From positions 1-64,000 of the forward strand of contig QULQ01000005.1 in NCBI GenBank assembly GCA_003490145.1: a stretch of 64,000 bases of DNA. Direction: 5' to 3'. Source of the stretch: Lachnospiraceae bacterium OM04-12BH (GTDB taxonomy: Bacteria; Bacillota; Clostridia; Lachnospirales; Lachnospiraceae). A program made the position numbers and the translations under genes. Of the stretch, positions 17,967 through 27,088 are shown in pieces (within the stretch, counting starts at the first letter, position 1; every line of letters starts with the position of its first letter). The notes under the pieces are model-generated. The model saw nothing but the letters and a program-made list of their open reading frames with translations, did not search any database and had not been told where the DNA came from.

Positions 17967-17998
17967 GAACAGACAGCGAATAAAAAGGAGGTATGGAA

Positions 17999-18190
17999 AT
18001 GGCACAGATCACAAAGGACATGACGATTGGCGAGATCTTAAGAACGAATCCGGCAGTTGCCCCTATTCTGATGGAAGCAGGCATGCATTGCCTTGGATGC
18101 CCCTCCGCACAGGCAGAAAGCCTTGAGGAAGCAGCTATGGTTCATGGAATGGATATTGAAGACCTTATGACCAGGATCGCAGCTCTGTAG
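17999..18190 (+). CDS. DUF1858 domain protein
   Basis: 63 residues made of one DUF1858 domain: [20 protein letters not shown], then a CxxC centre HCLGCPSAQ, then a helix [13 protein letters not shown]. Such domains occur alone or at the N-terminus of ScdA/RIC-type and hybrid-cluster-associated proteins and are thought to be redox or iron-sulphur related. The start at 17999 is preferred to 17993 because AAGGAGG is seven bases from it and only one from 17993. It is divergent from pflB, so a role in anaerobic redox is possible but unproven. Confidence 0.88.
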   Translation: MAQITKDMTIGEILRTNPAVAPILMEAGMHCLGCPSAQAESLEEAAMVHGMDIEDLMTRIAAL

Positions 18191-18224
18191 GAGCGGGATC
18201 CCGATATGATCAGATAGGAAAGTA

Positions 18225-18270
18225 AAGCCCTCCGGAAATCATTACATATGATTTCTCCGAAGGGCTTTTC
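18225..18270 (+). terminator. Terminator of the DUF1858 gene
   Basis: AAGCCCT (18225-18231) pairs with AGGGCTT (18261-18267), with an inner AAATCAT/ATGATTT stem and a slight internal bulge. It is followed by TTTTC. Confidence 0.8.
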
Positions 18271-18286
18271 ATATTCTGATATACAG

Positions 18287-18313
18287 AAAAGTCTGTCATA
18301 TGGCAGGACTTTT
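18287..18313 (-). terminator. Terminator of mecA
   Basis: AAAAGTC (18287-18293) and GACTTTT (18307-18313) form a stem with a few extra inner pairs. On the minus strand it lies 14 bases after the mecA stop and ends in TTTTC. Confidence 0.55.
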
Positions 18314-18326
18314 GTGATTGCACTAT

Positions 18327-19127
18327 TTACATGCAGGATAACGATTGCAGGGCGTCATTCTTGATGACGGGTTCATAGTGCTCTTCCAGATACGACTCGG
18401 AGGCGGGAACAGATTTGGCCGCACTGCTGTATTCGGAAAGAATATTGCATATTTTGTTGAATTCCACCGGTGTGTGTCCATTTTTGGACAGAACCAGAAT
18501 GTAGGTGCCATCTTCCTGACGATACAGGGAGTTTTCACCATGATAGCAGCCTGAAAGGACATGGGAAAGACGTAAAACCTCATCCAGGGAATGGAAAAGA
18601 TAAAGTCTTGTCAGCTCCATGGATGAATTCTCAGCCAGTTTTTTCTGAAGAGCTTCCTTAATGGAACGGATCTTGCTGCTGGTATCCTGGAGAGGCTCTT
18701 TCGTACCGGTATCAGAAGATGACTTTTCACCGGCAATATCTGACTGCTTTCCCTGTACCCGGCGGAACAGATCCAGCACATCATCTGCGCTTTCAGCAAG
18801 AGCTTCTGCAGTATCTGCTGCATCCGCATCTTCATGGACGGAAGGGGCAAACTTGGAAAAACGTGTATCAAGCTCTTCCGGATCCTCCACTTTGGTGATG
18901 ATCAGAACGATACATTCGGAACTAAGGGGAATAGCCTCTATCATTAAAGGAATATCATCCGCTTCAAACCCAAATTCAAATGATGCCTGCTGCATCATAT
19001 CGCGGAACAGATCCTTTGCCTTTTCAGTGCCATAGGCGAGTTCGCTGAGCTTGAGTTCTCTGTCTGCCAGATCTTCTCGGGTCAGGGTACAGCGAATCTG
19101 GTGGTCGTTTACTTTTTCGATTTTCAT
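18327..19127 (-). CDS. mecA: Adaptor protein MecA
   Basis: 266 residues. The N-terminal target-binding domain (KIEKVNDHQIRCTLTREDL) is joined by an acidic, variable linker to a C-terminal domain with YLFHSLDEVLRLS, which contacts ClpC. Family members deliver substrates to the ClpCP protease. The start at 19127 is chosen over GTG at 19136, because AAGGA is ten bases from the ATG and only one base from the GTG. It is a single gene on the minus strand. Substrates in this organism are unknown. Confidence 0.88.
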   Translation of the reverse strand: MKIEKVNDHQIRCTLTREDLADRELKLSELAYGTEKAKDLFRDMMQQASFEFGFEADDIPLMIEAIPLSSECIVLIITKVEDPEELDTRFSKFAPSVHEDADAADTAEALAESADDVLDLFRRVQGKQSDIAGEKSSSDTGTKEPLQDTSSKIRSIKEALQKKLAENSSMELTRLYLFHSLDEVLRLSHVLSGCYHGENSLYRQEDGTYILVLSKNGHTPVEFNKICNILSEYSSAAKSVPASESYLEEHYEPVIKNDALQSLSCM

Positions 19128-19771
19128 ATTTATCACATCCTTACTATTAAGATACTGTTATCCTGCAATTTGGTGACAATAAACTTAATGTATCTATACT
19201 TTATACTTTGCATGAATCTAAGTCAATAGGAGCATACCGAGTTTAAAAAAATTTTATAAATCCACTTCTGCAACACGTAATTTAGAAAAAAAGAATAAAA
19301 AAAATATTAACAACGCACATAATATCTTGCACAAAAAAGTATGGGGAGATACAATGCGCATATGAGGTGCTTCCGGATAAATCTTGTGTCAGAAGGAGGC
19401 ATGGTAGAGTTTATATTTAATTTTCAAAGCAAAATCTAATCTTCTCATTTTTTATATGATTCCCGGCGGAATGTCATTCTAGTTTATTTAGCCGGAAGAG
19501 AAGATGTCTTACAGGCTTATCATTCGTGCAAGGCCTGTCGCGAATATTTCCCCAACAGATGATCACTGTTATAATTCACTGAAATTTCGCTAATCGGTAT
19601 TGGTTTGATACATATCCGGCATCTCTGCAAAAGCATTATTATTATCGTCAGAAAATGAAAAACTATAATCAGCTTTCAGATTAAATTTCCCGGGTGGAAG
19701 CAACATACCACAAAACCTTTTGGAGCAATCTGCAGGAAGAATGGTCTGGAAGCTAAGCGGAGGGATCCTTT
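19128..19771. other. 644-base gap with possible gene remnants and a structured segment
   Basis: No intact gene is visible. Two short stretches look coding on the plus strand but end in stops: one ending REDVLQAYHSCKACREYFPN before TGA at 19560-19562, with a CxxC, and one with WFDTYPASLQKHYYYRQK ending in TAA near 19680. They may be decayed parts of a gene. Upstream, 19439-19446 can pair with 19498-19505 and CCGGC (19463-19467) with GCCGG (19491-19495), giving a nested fold of about 67 bases. The part near 19240-19330 is very A-rich. The mecA promoter must lie within the first 100 bases. Confidence 0.35.
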
Positions 19772-19990
19772 ATGGAAGAACGAAATGAAACGTCTTCGCA
19801 GGTTCTGTATGAGAACCTTAAAAAATGGGAGGAAACAGGGGTCAGGCTCTATCTGGACGGCGTTCCGGCATCACTTAAATCCATTGAGCAGAACTGTGTG
19901 ATGGAGGACAGCATGTATATGCCTGACTATGTGACTGATCAGAATGGAAAGATAACAGAAATCAGATATGACAGGATTTCTCTTAAATAA
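19772..19990 (+). CDS. Small conserved-looking protein of unknown function
   Basis: 72 residues, acidic, beginning MEERNETSSQVLYENLKKWE. There is no signal peptide, membrane segment, cysteine motif or domain that I recognise. The C-terminal half (MPDYVTDQNGKITEIRYDRI) reads like a compact beta-rich fold. GGAGGG lies seven bases before the ATG, which supports real translation. It follows the gap with possible gene remnants, so it may be the last intact gene of a decayed unit. Confidence 0.6.
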   Translation: MEERNETSSQVLYENLKKWEETGVRLYLDGVPASLKSIEQNCVMEDSMYMPDYVTDQNGKITEIRYDRISLK

Positions 19991-20162
19991 GCCTCCTGTT
20001 ACTGCTTTATCTGCATACCGGACTGTCAGGACAGGCAGCCCCCTGTATCCGGCGGACAAGTAAAATGTCTGCATAACAGATGCTGGCAGAAAGGATGCAG
20101 GTAAGCGGTAATCTGATGAAAATGTACTTATCTCTGAGCCGCAAAAAAAGTCAAAAATTGTA

Positions 20163-20191
20163 ATGACGGTAAGAGTAATGTTTGTTATAAT
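20163..20191 (+). promoter_or_regulatory. Promoter of the GH18 gene
   Basis: A perfect TATAAT at 20186-20191, with ATGACG (20163-20168) 17 bases upstream matching the -35 at four of six positions. The start would be near 20198, leaving a leader of about 20 bases. Confidence 0.6.
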
Positions 20192-20216
20192 ATAGGGCGA
20201 TTGGAGGAAAGGCGGC

Positions 20217-21914
20217 ATGAAGAAAAAAATCATTCCCATAGTAATCGCAATCGTCCTTATTATAATCATAGGCGGCGTGACTTTTGGAAGCAGAATTCTG
20301 GAGAAATATTCCTATTCTAAGGAAAGGGCAGACCTGAACGCCTACTATGGCATTACCGGTTCACAGGAGGCAGCAATTGTGCTGCAGGATGAGATCGTGG
20401 AAGAAAAGGCCAGGATATCAGACGGCATCTGTTATCTTGATATGGCAACGATCCATAAATATCTGAATGACAGATTTTATGTGGATGGGGGAGAAGGGCT
20501 GCTGCTTTATACCCTGCCGGAGGATATTGTAAGAAACAGTATCGGCAGCAGTGTGAAGGAGACAGCACAGGGAAGTGAAGAACTTGGCTATACGGCAGCT
20601 ATATGGGAGGGAGATACCCTTTATGTGGCGCTTGATTATATAAAACAGTATACAAATTTTTCCTACCAGCTTTTCACGGATCCCTACAGAATCCAGCTTA
20701 CAACGGAATGGCCATCTTACGAGGTGGCATCCATCAGCAAAAATACGCAGGTCAGAGTGAAGGGCGGCGTCAAGAGTGAGATCCTTACTGATGTACAGAA
20801 GGGAGACCAGGTATCCGTTCTGGAACAGATGGAAACCTGGAGCAAGGTGAAAACGGCAGACTCAGTGATCGGCTATGTGGAAAATAAGAGACTGACCGGC
20901 ATCCGGAGTGAACAGCCGATCCCGGTCACTGATTATCAGGAACCGGAATATACCAGTCTGACAAGGGATCACAAGATCAACCTCGGCTGGCATGTTGTTG
21001 CCAGTGCAGGAGGAAATGATACCTTTAACAGTGTTACAGCGAACGCAGGGAATCTGAACGTGATTTCACCGACATGGTTTAAGCTCTGTGATAATGAAGG
21101 CGGCTATACCAGCTTTGCCAGTGCAGACTATGTGCAGAAGGCTCACGACAGGGGACTTGAGGTATGGGCACTTATTGAAAATATTGAATACAAGGACAGT
21201 ATCAGTATGTATGAGATCCTGTCATCCACCACAACAAGACAGAAGCTGATCGACAGTCTGATGAATGATCTTATTACTTATGGAATTGATGGGATCAATG
21301 TGGATTTCGAACAGCTCAGCATGGACTGCGGAGAGCACTTCGTGGAATTTATCAGGGAGCTTTCGGTAGCATGCAGAAAGAATGGAAAGGTTCTGTCTGT
21401 TGATAACTATGTACCAAGAGATTTTAATGATTATTATGACCGTAAAGAGCAGGGAATCGTAGCGGATTATGTGATCGTTATGGGGTATGATGAGCATTAT
21501 GCCGGCAGCAAGGAAGCCGGCAGTGTGGCATCTATTGATTATGTGGAGGACGGTATAGCGCAGACAGTCAAGGAAGTGCCGGCAGAGAAGGTGATCAATG
21601 CGATCCCGTTCTATACAAGAATCTGGGAAACGACCGGAGACGGGATCAGCAGCCAGGCAGTGGATATGGTGACTGCTGAACAGTTTATCAGCAATCATGG
21701 TATTACAGCAGAGTGGGATGAAACTACCTGTCAGAATTATGGAGAGTATACCAGTGGAGATTCCAGATATCAGGTATGGCTGGAAGATGCAGATTCTATC
21801 AAGGTCAAACTGAATGTTATGGAGAATTATGGAATCGGCGGCGTGGCTGAGTGGAGACTCGGATTTGAAAAGCCGGAGATCTGGGATGTGATCGGAGAGT
21901 ATCTGGACAAATAA
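20217..21914 (+). CDS. Membrane-anchored glycoside hydrolase family 18 protein with SH3 domain
   Basis: 565 residues. One N-terminal membrane segment lies at about 5-25, a region of unknown fold at 30-170, a bacterial SH3 domain at about 175-240, and a GH18 barrel from about 255. The catalytic motif is DGINVDFE at 358-365, with Glu365 as proton donor. The form resembles YaaH/YvbX-type spore or cell-wall N-acetylglucosaminidases that hydrolyse glycan strands. The C-terminal GGVAEWRLGFE is typical of that group. AGGAAAGG precedes the ATG. A terminator at 22010 separates it from the amidase gene, so the two wall enzymes are adjacent but separately transcribed. Confidence 0.88.
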   Translation: MKKKIIPIVIAIVLIIIIGGVTFGSRILEKYSYSKERADLNAYYGITGSQEAAIVLQDEIVEEKARISDGICYLDMATIHKYLNDRFYVDGGEGLLLYTLPEDIVRNSIGSSVKETAQGSEELGYTAAIWEGDTLYVALDYIKQYTNFSYQLFTDPYRIQLTTEWPSYEVASISKNTQVRVKGGVKSEILTDVQKGDQVSVLEQMETWSKVKTADSVIGYVENKRLTGIRSEQPIPVTDYQEPEYTSLTRDHKINLGWHVVASAGGNDTFNSVTANAGNLNVISPTWFKLCDNEGGYTSFASADYVQKAHDRGLEVWALIENIEYKDSISMYEILSSTTTRQKLIDSLMNDLITYGIDGINVDFEQLSMDCGEHFVEFIRELSVACRKNGKVLSVDNYVPRDFNDYYDRKEQGIVADYVIVMGYDEHYAGSKEAGSVASIDYVEDGIAQTVKEVPAEKVINAIPFYTRIWETTGDGISSQAVDMVTAEQFISNHGITAEWDETTCQNYGEYTSGDSRYQVWLEDADSIKVKLNVMENYGIGGVAEWRLGFEKPEIWDVIGEYLDK

Positions 21915-22009
21915 ACACTGAATATCAGAAGAGATGAAAGGAAAATGACAGAGAGTCTGCAAGAGAAAAGCAGATTCTCTGAGGCAGGAAAAGATGTGGG
22001 CAGAAGGAG

Positions 22010-22040
22010 CAGCCACCGGGAATACCGGCGGCTGTTTTTT
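22010..22040 (+). terminator. Terminator of the GH18 gene
   Basis: CAGCCACCGG (22010-22019) pairs with CCGGCGGCTG (22025-22034), one mismatch, followed by seven T counting the last stem base. It lies inside a longer possible reading frame of the next gene, which argues that the amidase starts after it, at 22080. A second stable hairpin (21950-21980) lies just upstream. Confidence 0.85.
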
Positions 22041-22079
22041 CATATTTATATTAGGAAAAGAGCGGTATGGTTTGGAAAT

Positions 22080-22880
22080 ATGACAGAGAACCAGAACAGA
22101 ATATTACGGCTTGTGATGACAGGGATCCTTTTGTTTTCCATGTTTCTGACAGCAGGAAGGGCTGGAAGCTATGTGTCTTCCATAAGGGTGCAGACATATG
22201 GGGACAGCGTTCAAGAGGGATCACAGAACAGTGGCAGCTCCTGGGGGGAAGAGCAGGATGAGAAGGGTGTGTGGAAAAAAAACAGAAAAATGGCAAAGTA
22301 CTGTGTGGTAGTGGATGCAGGACATGGCGGCTCAGATCCTGGCAAGGTGGGAATCAACCAGGCACTTGAAAAGGATGTCAATCTGCAGATCGCAGAGAAG
22401 CTGAAAGCATTTCTGGAAGCAGAGGATATCCGGGTGGTGATGACCAGGGAAACAGATGGGGGACTGTATGACGAAAACGTTTCCAACAAAAAGGTGCAGG
22501 ATATGAAGCGCCGGATCGCAATTATCGAGGAAGCGGATCCGGTACTTGTGGTAAGTATCCATCAGAACAGCTATCAGCAGGAAAGCGTAAAGGGGGCACA
22601 GGTCTTTTATTATGCGACCAGTGAAAGAAGCAGAATGCTTGCGTCTATGATCCAGAAGGAATTCCAGGTGCTTCAGCCCGATAACAGAAGGCTGGAAAAA
22701 GGCAATGACAGCTATTATCTTCTGAAAAAGACGGCAAAACCCATCGTGATCGCAGAGTGTGGCTTCCTGTCGAATGCGGAAGAAGCGGAAAAACTGGTGA
22801 CACAGGAGTACCAGGAGAGGGTCGCATGGCGTATTCATATGGGAATCATGAAGTATATCGGTACTGGTCAAACGGCCTGA
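22080..22880 (+). CDS. N-acetylmuramoyl-L-alanine amidase, CwlD-like
   Basis: 266 residues. There is an N-terminal membrane segment (LVMTGILLFSMFLTA), a low-complexity linker, and an Amidase_3 domain with zinc ligands in VVVDAGHGGSDPGK, the Glu after it (QALEKDVNLQIA) and VSIHQNSY, and catalytic Glu in IAECGFLSN. It cleaves the bond between muramic acid and the stem peptide. Length and N-terminal anchor resemble CwlD, which makes muramic-lactam in the spore cortex; the genome clearly sporulates (spoIIID at 42292), but the assignment is inference. The start at 22080 is used because the frame from 21945 runs through a terminator. Confidence 0.85.
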   Translation: MTENQNRILRLVMTGILLFSMFLTAGRAGSYVSSIRVQTYGDSVQEGSQNSGSSWGEEQDEKGVWKKNRKMAKYCVVVDAGHGGSDPGKVGINQALEKDVNLQIAEKLKAFLEAEDIRVVMTRETDGGLYDENVSNKKVQDMKRRIAIIEEADPVLVVSIHQNSYQQESVKGAQVFYYATSERSRMLASMIQKEFQVLQPDNRRLEKGNDSYYLLKKTAKPIVIAECGFLSNAEEAEKLVTQEYQERVAWRIHMGIMKYIGTGQTA

Positions 22881-22921
22881 AATGTGATAGAGTGAAGAGG
22901 ATTAGTAAGAAGGAAATATAC

Positions 22922-23971
22922 ATGAAGACAGAGATTGTAAAGATAGACGAAGAACAGATTGATCAGGAGGCAATTGCCAGGGCTGGAGAAATCCTGAAAC
23001 GGGGTGGCCTTGTGGCATTTCCTACAGAAACAGTATATGGTCTTGGTGGGGATGCCCTGAATGAAAATTCATCCAGACTGATCTATGCTGCCAAAGGAAG
23101 ACCTTCCGACAATCCGTTGATCGTGCATATTACGAACATGGAGGCACTTAAGAAGATCGTGACAGAGATTCCGCCGGCAGCAAGAAAGCTGGCAGAGAGA
23201 TACTGGCCGGGACCACTGACCATGATCTTCCATAAATCAAGTGCTGTACCCCTTGCAACAACGGGAGGACTTGATACAGTGGCTGTCCGGATGCCTTCTC
23301 ATAAGACAGCAAGGGCAATGATCGATGCAGCAGGTGGCTATATTGCAGCACCAAGTGCCAACCGGTCAGGAAGACCAAGCCCAACGGTTGCCAGATATGT
23401 GATCGAGGATCTGGATGGTCTTGTGGACATGATCATAGACGGGGGTGAAGTAAATATCGGACTGGAATCTACGATCATTGATCTGACGGGGGAAGTACCG
23501 ACGATACTGCGGCCCGGGTATGTGACACAGGATATGCTCACGGAGACACTGGGACTTGTGGATGTGGACAGGACGATCCTGGATGCCAATTCCCGTCAGG
23601 CACCGAAAGCACCTGGCATGAAATACAGACATTATGCACCGAAGGGAAATCTTTCTATCGTGGAAGGAGAGCCAGAGCGTGTAGTTTCCTATATTAATGA
23701 GAGGATTTCTGCCCTTCAGAAAGAAGGCAGAAAAACGGGTGTGATCGCTACGGATGAGACAGTCGCCCGTTATCATGGAGATGATATCAAGAGTGTCGGC
23801 AGCAGGCGGGATGAAGAGGTGATTGCAAGGCATCTGTTCCGGATACTCAGAGAGTTCGATGATGATAACGTAGAAGTGATGTTCACAGAGTCTTTTGAGA
23901 CAGCAGGGATCGGACAGGCAATCATGAACCGGCTGCTGAAGGCGGCAGGTCATCAGGTGATACAGGTATAG
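22922..23971 (+). CDS. Threonylcarbamoyl-AMP synthase, Sua5/YwlC type
   Basis: 349 residues. The N-terminal YrdC domain (about 15-205) contains GLVAFPTETVYGLGGDA, the AAKGRPSDNPLIVHI loop, RYWPGPLT and APSANRSG. A C-terminal Sua5 domain follows a linker with KAPGMKYRHYAP. It makes L-threonylcarbamoyl-AMP for the t6A37 modification of ANN-decoding tRNAs. The start at 22922 is taken because AAGAAGGAAA precedes it; the frame is open back to 22757 inside the amidase gene. It is followed by rpiB, the common order in Firmicutes near the atp operon. Confidence 0.93.
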   Translation: MKTEIVKIDEEQIDQEAIARAGEILKRGGLVAFPTETVYGLGGDALNENSSRLIYAAKGRPSDNPLIVHITNMEALKKIVTEIPPAARKLAERYWPGPLTMIFHKSSAVPLATTGGLDTVAVRMPSHKTARAMIDAAGGYIAAPSANRSGRPSPTVARYVIEDLDGLVDMIIDGGEVNIGLESTIIDLTGEVPTILRPGYVTQDMLTETLGLVDVDRTILDANSRQAPKAPGMKYRHYAPKGNLSIVEGEPERVVSYINERISALQKEGRKTGVIATDETVARYHGDDIKSVGSRRDEEVIARHLFRILREFDDDNVEVMFTESFETAGIGQAIMNRLLKAAGHQVIQV

Positions 23972-23993
23972 AAAACAGACAGGAGGAAAAGAA

Positions 23994-24446
23994 ATGATAG
24001 CAATAGGCAGTGATCATGGTGGATATGACCTGAAAATGAAAATAATTGCGCATCTGCAGGAGAGAGGACTGGAAGTAAAGGATTTTGGGTGTTATGACAA
24101 GTCATCCTGTGATTATCCGGATTTTGGACAGGCAGCAGCCAGGGCAGTGGCAGACGGAACCTGTGAAAAGGGGATCGTTGTTTGCACTACGGGAATCGGA
24201 ATTTCCATTGCAGCCAATAAAGTGAAGGGGATCCGCTGTGCACTGTGTACCAATTCCTATCTTGCCAAAATGACAAGGCTTCACAATGATGCCAATATGC
24301 TGGCTCTTGGCGAGGGGAATACAGGTGTAAATCTTGCCATGGAAATAGTGGATACTTTTCTTGATACTCCTTTTTCAGGCGAGGAAAAGCATGCAAGAAG
24401 GATCAGCAAACTGGAAATGGCAGCCGAAGAAACATCAAAAGACTGA
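23994..24446 (+). CDS. rpiB: Ribose-5-phosphate isomerase B
   Basis: 150 residues of the LacA/RpiB family, starting MIAIGSDHGGYDLKMKI with the active-site motif VVCTTGIGISIAANKVKGIR and the LGEGNTGVNLAMEIV segment. It interconverts ribose-5-phosphate and ribulose-5-phosphate. AGGAGG precedes the ATG. It lies 22 bases after the Sua5 gene and 48 before upp, in one probable transcript. Confidence 0.96.
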   Translation: MIAIGSDHGGYDLKMKIIAHLQERGLEVKDFGCYDKSSCDYPDFGQAAARAVADGTCEKGIVVCTTGIGISIAANKVKGIRCALCTNSYLAKMTRLHNDANMLALGEGNTGVNLAMEIVDTFLDTPFSGEEKHARRISKLEMAAEETSKD

Positions 24447-24494
24447 CAGATATAGAAGAAAATAAAATGTAAAAGAAGGTACGGAGGTAGAAAA

Positions 24495-25124
24495 ATGGCA
24501 AGAACAGTCATCATGGATCATCCGCTGATCCAGCACAAAATTGGTTATATCAGGAGAACAGACACAGGTACCAAGAGCTTTCGTGAAACGATCAGCGAGA
24601 TTGCAACTCTGATCTGCTACGAAGCAACCAGAGATCTTCAGCTTTCAGATGTGAAGATCCAGACACCTATCTGTGAGACAACAGTTAAGGAACTGAAGGG
24701 TAAGAAAATGGCGATCGTTCCGATCCTGAGAGCAGGACTTGGCATGGTAGATGGTATGCTGACACTGATCCCTGCGGCAAAGATCGGACATATCGGTCTT
24801 TACAGAGATCCCAAAACCTTAAAGCCCGTAGAGTATTACTGCAAGCTTCCTGCTGACTGTGCAGAGAGAGAGGTATTTGTAGTTGATCCCATGCTGGCTA
24901 CAGGCGGCTCCTCTATTGCCGCAATCCAGATGCTGAAGGAGAGAGGCTGTAAGAATATCCGTTTCCTTTGCATTATTGCCGCACCAGAAGGTGTAAAGGC
25001 CATGCAGGAAGCACATCCGGATGTAGATATGTATATCGGCTCCCTGGATGAGAAGCTCAATGACCACGGGTATATCGTACCCGGTCTTGGAGATGCGGGT
25101 GACAGGATTTTCGGTACCAAATAA
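24495..25124 (+). CDS. upp: Uracil phosphoribosyltransferase
   Basis: 209 residues, the standard length. It converts uracil and PRPP to UMP in pyrimidine salvage. Visible are [15 protein letters not shown], the PRPP-binding loop [11 protein letters not shown], and the C-terminal [14 protein letters not shown] that closes on uracil. GGAGGT precedes the ATG. It is part of the sua5-rpiB-upp cluster. Confidence 0.98.
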   Translation: MARTVIMDHPLIQHKIGYIRRTDTGTKSFRETISEIATLICYEATRDLQLSDVKIQTPICETTVKELKGKKMAIVPILRAGLGMVDGMLTLIPAAKIGHIGLYRDPKTLKPVEYYCKLPADCAEREVFVVDPMLATGGSSIAAIQMLKERGCKNIRFLCIIAAPEGVKAMQEAHPDVDMYIGSLDEKLNDHGYIVPGLGDAGDRIFGTK

Positions 25125-25142
25125 AGAACAGAAAGCAATGCG

Positions 25143-26315
25143 GTGAAACGGATGAAGGGAGCAGGCAGGCAGGTAGTCGCCGTATTGACAGCAACTGCGC
25201 TGCTTGCAGTTTCTGGACATACGACTGCTTATGCCGGAATCAAAGAAACAGAACAGAAGTTAAATGAGGCCAAGGAAGAGAAGAAAAAGACGGAAGAAGC
25301 TATTGGAGATACCAAGGAGGAAATTTCATCTCTTCAGGGTACGGTTGCGGGATTGCAGCAGCAGCTTAGCGGATTGAATGAAGATCTTGAAGAGGTCAGC
25401 AATAATCTGGCTGATCTCGAGAACAGGATCACTCAAAAAGAAGAAGAGATCACACAGACACAGGCTGAGCTCGAGGAAGCGAAACAGATCGAAGCTGATC
25501 AGTATGCAGCCATGAAAAAACGTATCCAGTTCATGTATGAAAAGAGAGATTATGTGATGCTGGAGGTCTTGTTCGGGTCAGCTGATTTCGCAGATCTGCT
25601 GAACCGGAATGATTATTTTGAACAGCTTTCTGCCTATGACAGAAAGAAGCTGACAGAATTTCAGGAAACAAGGGCAGCAGTGGAAGATAAGGAAGCTGCT
25701 CTTCTGCAGGAAAAGGAAGATCTGGATGATCTGAAGGTAAAGGTAGAGGCAGAGCAGAGTAAGGTGTCCGGTCTTGTAAGCCAGACCTCCGGGGCGATTT
25801 CTGCAAATCAGCATCTGGTATCAGAAGCAGAGAAGGAAATGCTTGCCTATGAGCAGCAGCTTGCGGAGCAGAACAATAACATTGCGGAGCTGCAGAAGCA
25901 GCTGGAAGAAGAAAGAAGATTGTCCCTTTTGGCAGCACAGAGCAGTTGGAGAGATATTTCGGAGATCACCTTTGCGGAGGGAGACAGATATCTTCTGGCT
26001 AATCTGATCTACTGTGAAGCGGGTAATCAGCCTTATGCTGGACAGGTGGCTGTCGGAGCGGTCGTGATCAACCGTGTGAAGAGTGCAGTATTTCCGGACA
26101 CGGTAGTGGGTGTCATCTATCAGAATAAACAGTTCTCGCCGGTGGCTAGTGGGCGTCTCGCCCTTGCCCTCGCAGAAAACCACGCAACAGCTGCCTGCTA
26201 TAAAGCAGCTGATGAGGCTATGGGTGGTGCGACTACAGTAGGAGACTGTCTGTTTTTCCGTACGCCGATAGAAGGACTGACAGGAACACAGATCGGCGGA
26301 CACATCTTCTATTGA
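25143..26315 (+). CDS. Exported coiled-coil cell-wall hydrolase with SleB-type domain
   Basis: 390 residues. Signal peptide at about 1-31 ending AYA-G, then about 230 residues of coiled coil rich in E, K and Q, similar to PcsB/FtsX-partner hydrolases, then a Hydrolase_2 (SleB/CwlJ) domain from about 275. The catalytic Glu is in LIYCEAGNQPYAGQVAVGAV near residue 291. SleB domains are lytic transglycosylases. The start is taken as GTG at 25143, although no strong RBS is seen and ATG at 25152 is possible. It lies 18 bases after upp. The coiled coil may regulate the enzyme by membrane partners; that is inference from the PcsB family. Confidence 0.85.
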   Translation: MKRMKGAGRQVVAVLTATALLAVSGHTTAYAGIKETEQKLNEAKEEKKKTEEAIGDTKEEISSLQGTVAGLQQQLSGLNEDLEEVSNNLADLENRITQKEEEITQTQAELEEAKQIEADQYAAMKKRIQFMYEKRDYVMLEVLFGSADFADLLNRNDYFEQLSAYDRKKLTEFQETRAAVEDKEAALLQEKEDLDDLKVKVEAEQSKVSGLVSQTSGAISANQHLVSEAEKEMLAYEQQLAEQNNNIAELQKQLEEERRLSLLAAQSSWRDISEITFAEGDRYLLANLIYCEAGNQPYAGQVAVGAVVINRVKSAVFPDTVVGVIYQNKQFSPVASGRLALALAENHATAACYKAADEAMGGATTVGDCLFFRTPIEGLTGTQIGGHIFY

Positions 26316-26341
26316 TTAAAAAAATAATATCAGGTAAAAAG

Positions 26342-26398
26342 ATGATCCTGACAATATGTGCGTGCAGAATTTCATACACATATCATCAGGATCATTTC
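26342..26398. terminator. Bidirectional terminator between convergent genes
   Basis: ATGATCCTGA (26342-26351) pairs with TCAGGATCAT (26386-26395), with an inner ATATGTG/CACATAT stem. It separates the plus-strand hydrolase from the minus-strand DUF402 gene. T runs are short on both sides. Confidence 0.6.
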
Positions 26399-26873
26399 AG
26401 TGGTACTGTGTAATATAGTAAGTTAAGGTGTTCAGCTGTCCGCCATAAATAATATGAAGCAGCTTGTCAAGCTGACGAAGGGATGCTTTCAGGGTATCCA
26501 GAGAAAGAGATCTGCATTCCAGGGCGGTCACAAGCTCGTCCAGATCCACAACCTTGACGAAGCCATCCGGATAAATGATGACATCAGCCAGAAGATCCGT
26601 AACGATCATGGTATTCTGTGTTTTATCAAAGTCATAGGAGACAATATCGCAGTACCAGTAAAGGAGACTGCCGTCTTCAGCGAGAAATTCACTTACCTTG
26701 AAGCCTTCCTTCAGGAAGTAACAGGAGCTTCCGTGATGGAGATCCTTTTTGGGATGGAGGGCCTTCCATGAGGTTACAATCCTGTCTTCATTCCATTCCA
26801 GAACAATATCGTCCTTCAGGAGAATACATTCATCGGGGATCAAGCGTCTTCTGTACAGTGCGGGATATGTCAT
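26397..26873 (-). CDS. DUF402 domain protein
   Basis: 158 residues. The centre has the DUF402 pattern: LLYWYCDIVSYDFD, then MIVTDLLADVIIYPDGFVKV and VDLDEL. Some relatives of this fold are nucleoside phosphate hydrolases (Ntdp, FomD) that use acidic residues like those seen here. AAAAGGAGGAG precedes the ATG. It is convergent with the hydrolase gene and divergent from the atp operon. The substrate is unknown. Confidence 0.8.
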   Translation of the reverse strand: MTYPALYRRRLIPDECILLKDDIVLEWNEDRIVTSWKALHPKKDLHHGSSCYFLKEGFKVSEFLAEDGSLLYWYCDIVSYDFDKTQNTMIVTDLLADVIIYPDGFVKVVDLDELVTALECRSLSLDTLKASLRQLDKLLHIIYGGQLNTLTYYITQYH

Positions 26874-26962
26874 GAGACTCCTCCTTTTTATGAAAAATTT
26901 GGATTATTTTACAAATGTTTTATGGAAATGTATTTTTCAAAATAGTACTCTTATATGTGCCA

Positions 26963-26996
26963 AAAGTCAACTGCCCTTTAGTGCAGAAAGTCAACT
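26963..26996. repeat. Direct repeat upstream of the atp promoter
   Basis: AAAGTCAACT occurs at 26963-26972 and again at 26987-26996, 24 bases apart, in the same orientation. The second copy ends six bases before the -35 box of the atp promoter. The placement suggests a binding site for a regulator, which I cannot name. Confidence 0.45.
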
Positions 26997-27002
26997 TTTA
27001 CC

Positions 27003-27031
27003 TAGACATAAGATGTAAAACTGGGTATAAT
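27003..27031 (+). promoter_or_regulatory. Promoter of the atp operon
   Basis: TAGACA (27003-27008) and TATAAT (27026-27031) with a 17-base spacer, eleven of twelve consensus bases. Transcription would begin near 27038, which excludes the ATG at 27038 as a normal start and points to TTG at 27089. Confidence 0.8.
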
Positions 27032-27088
27032 TAATAAATGTATGAAAAGGTCGGTTTTCAGGAACAGGCATGTGGAAGGAAGAGGCAT

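Noticed and set aside
21945..22079. Longer N-terminus for the amidase starting at 21945
   Set aside because: This stretch contains a strong hairpin and a terminator with a T run, and the translated part does not resemble a signal sequence.
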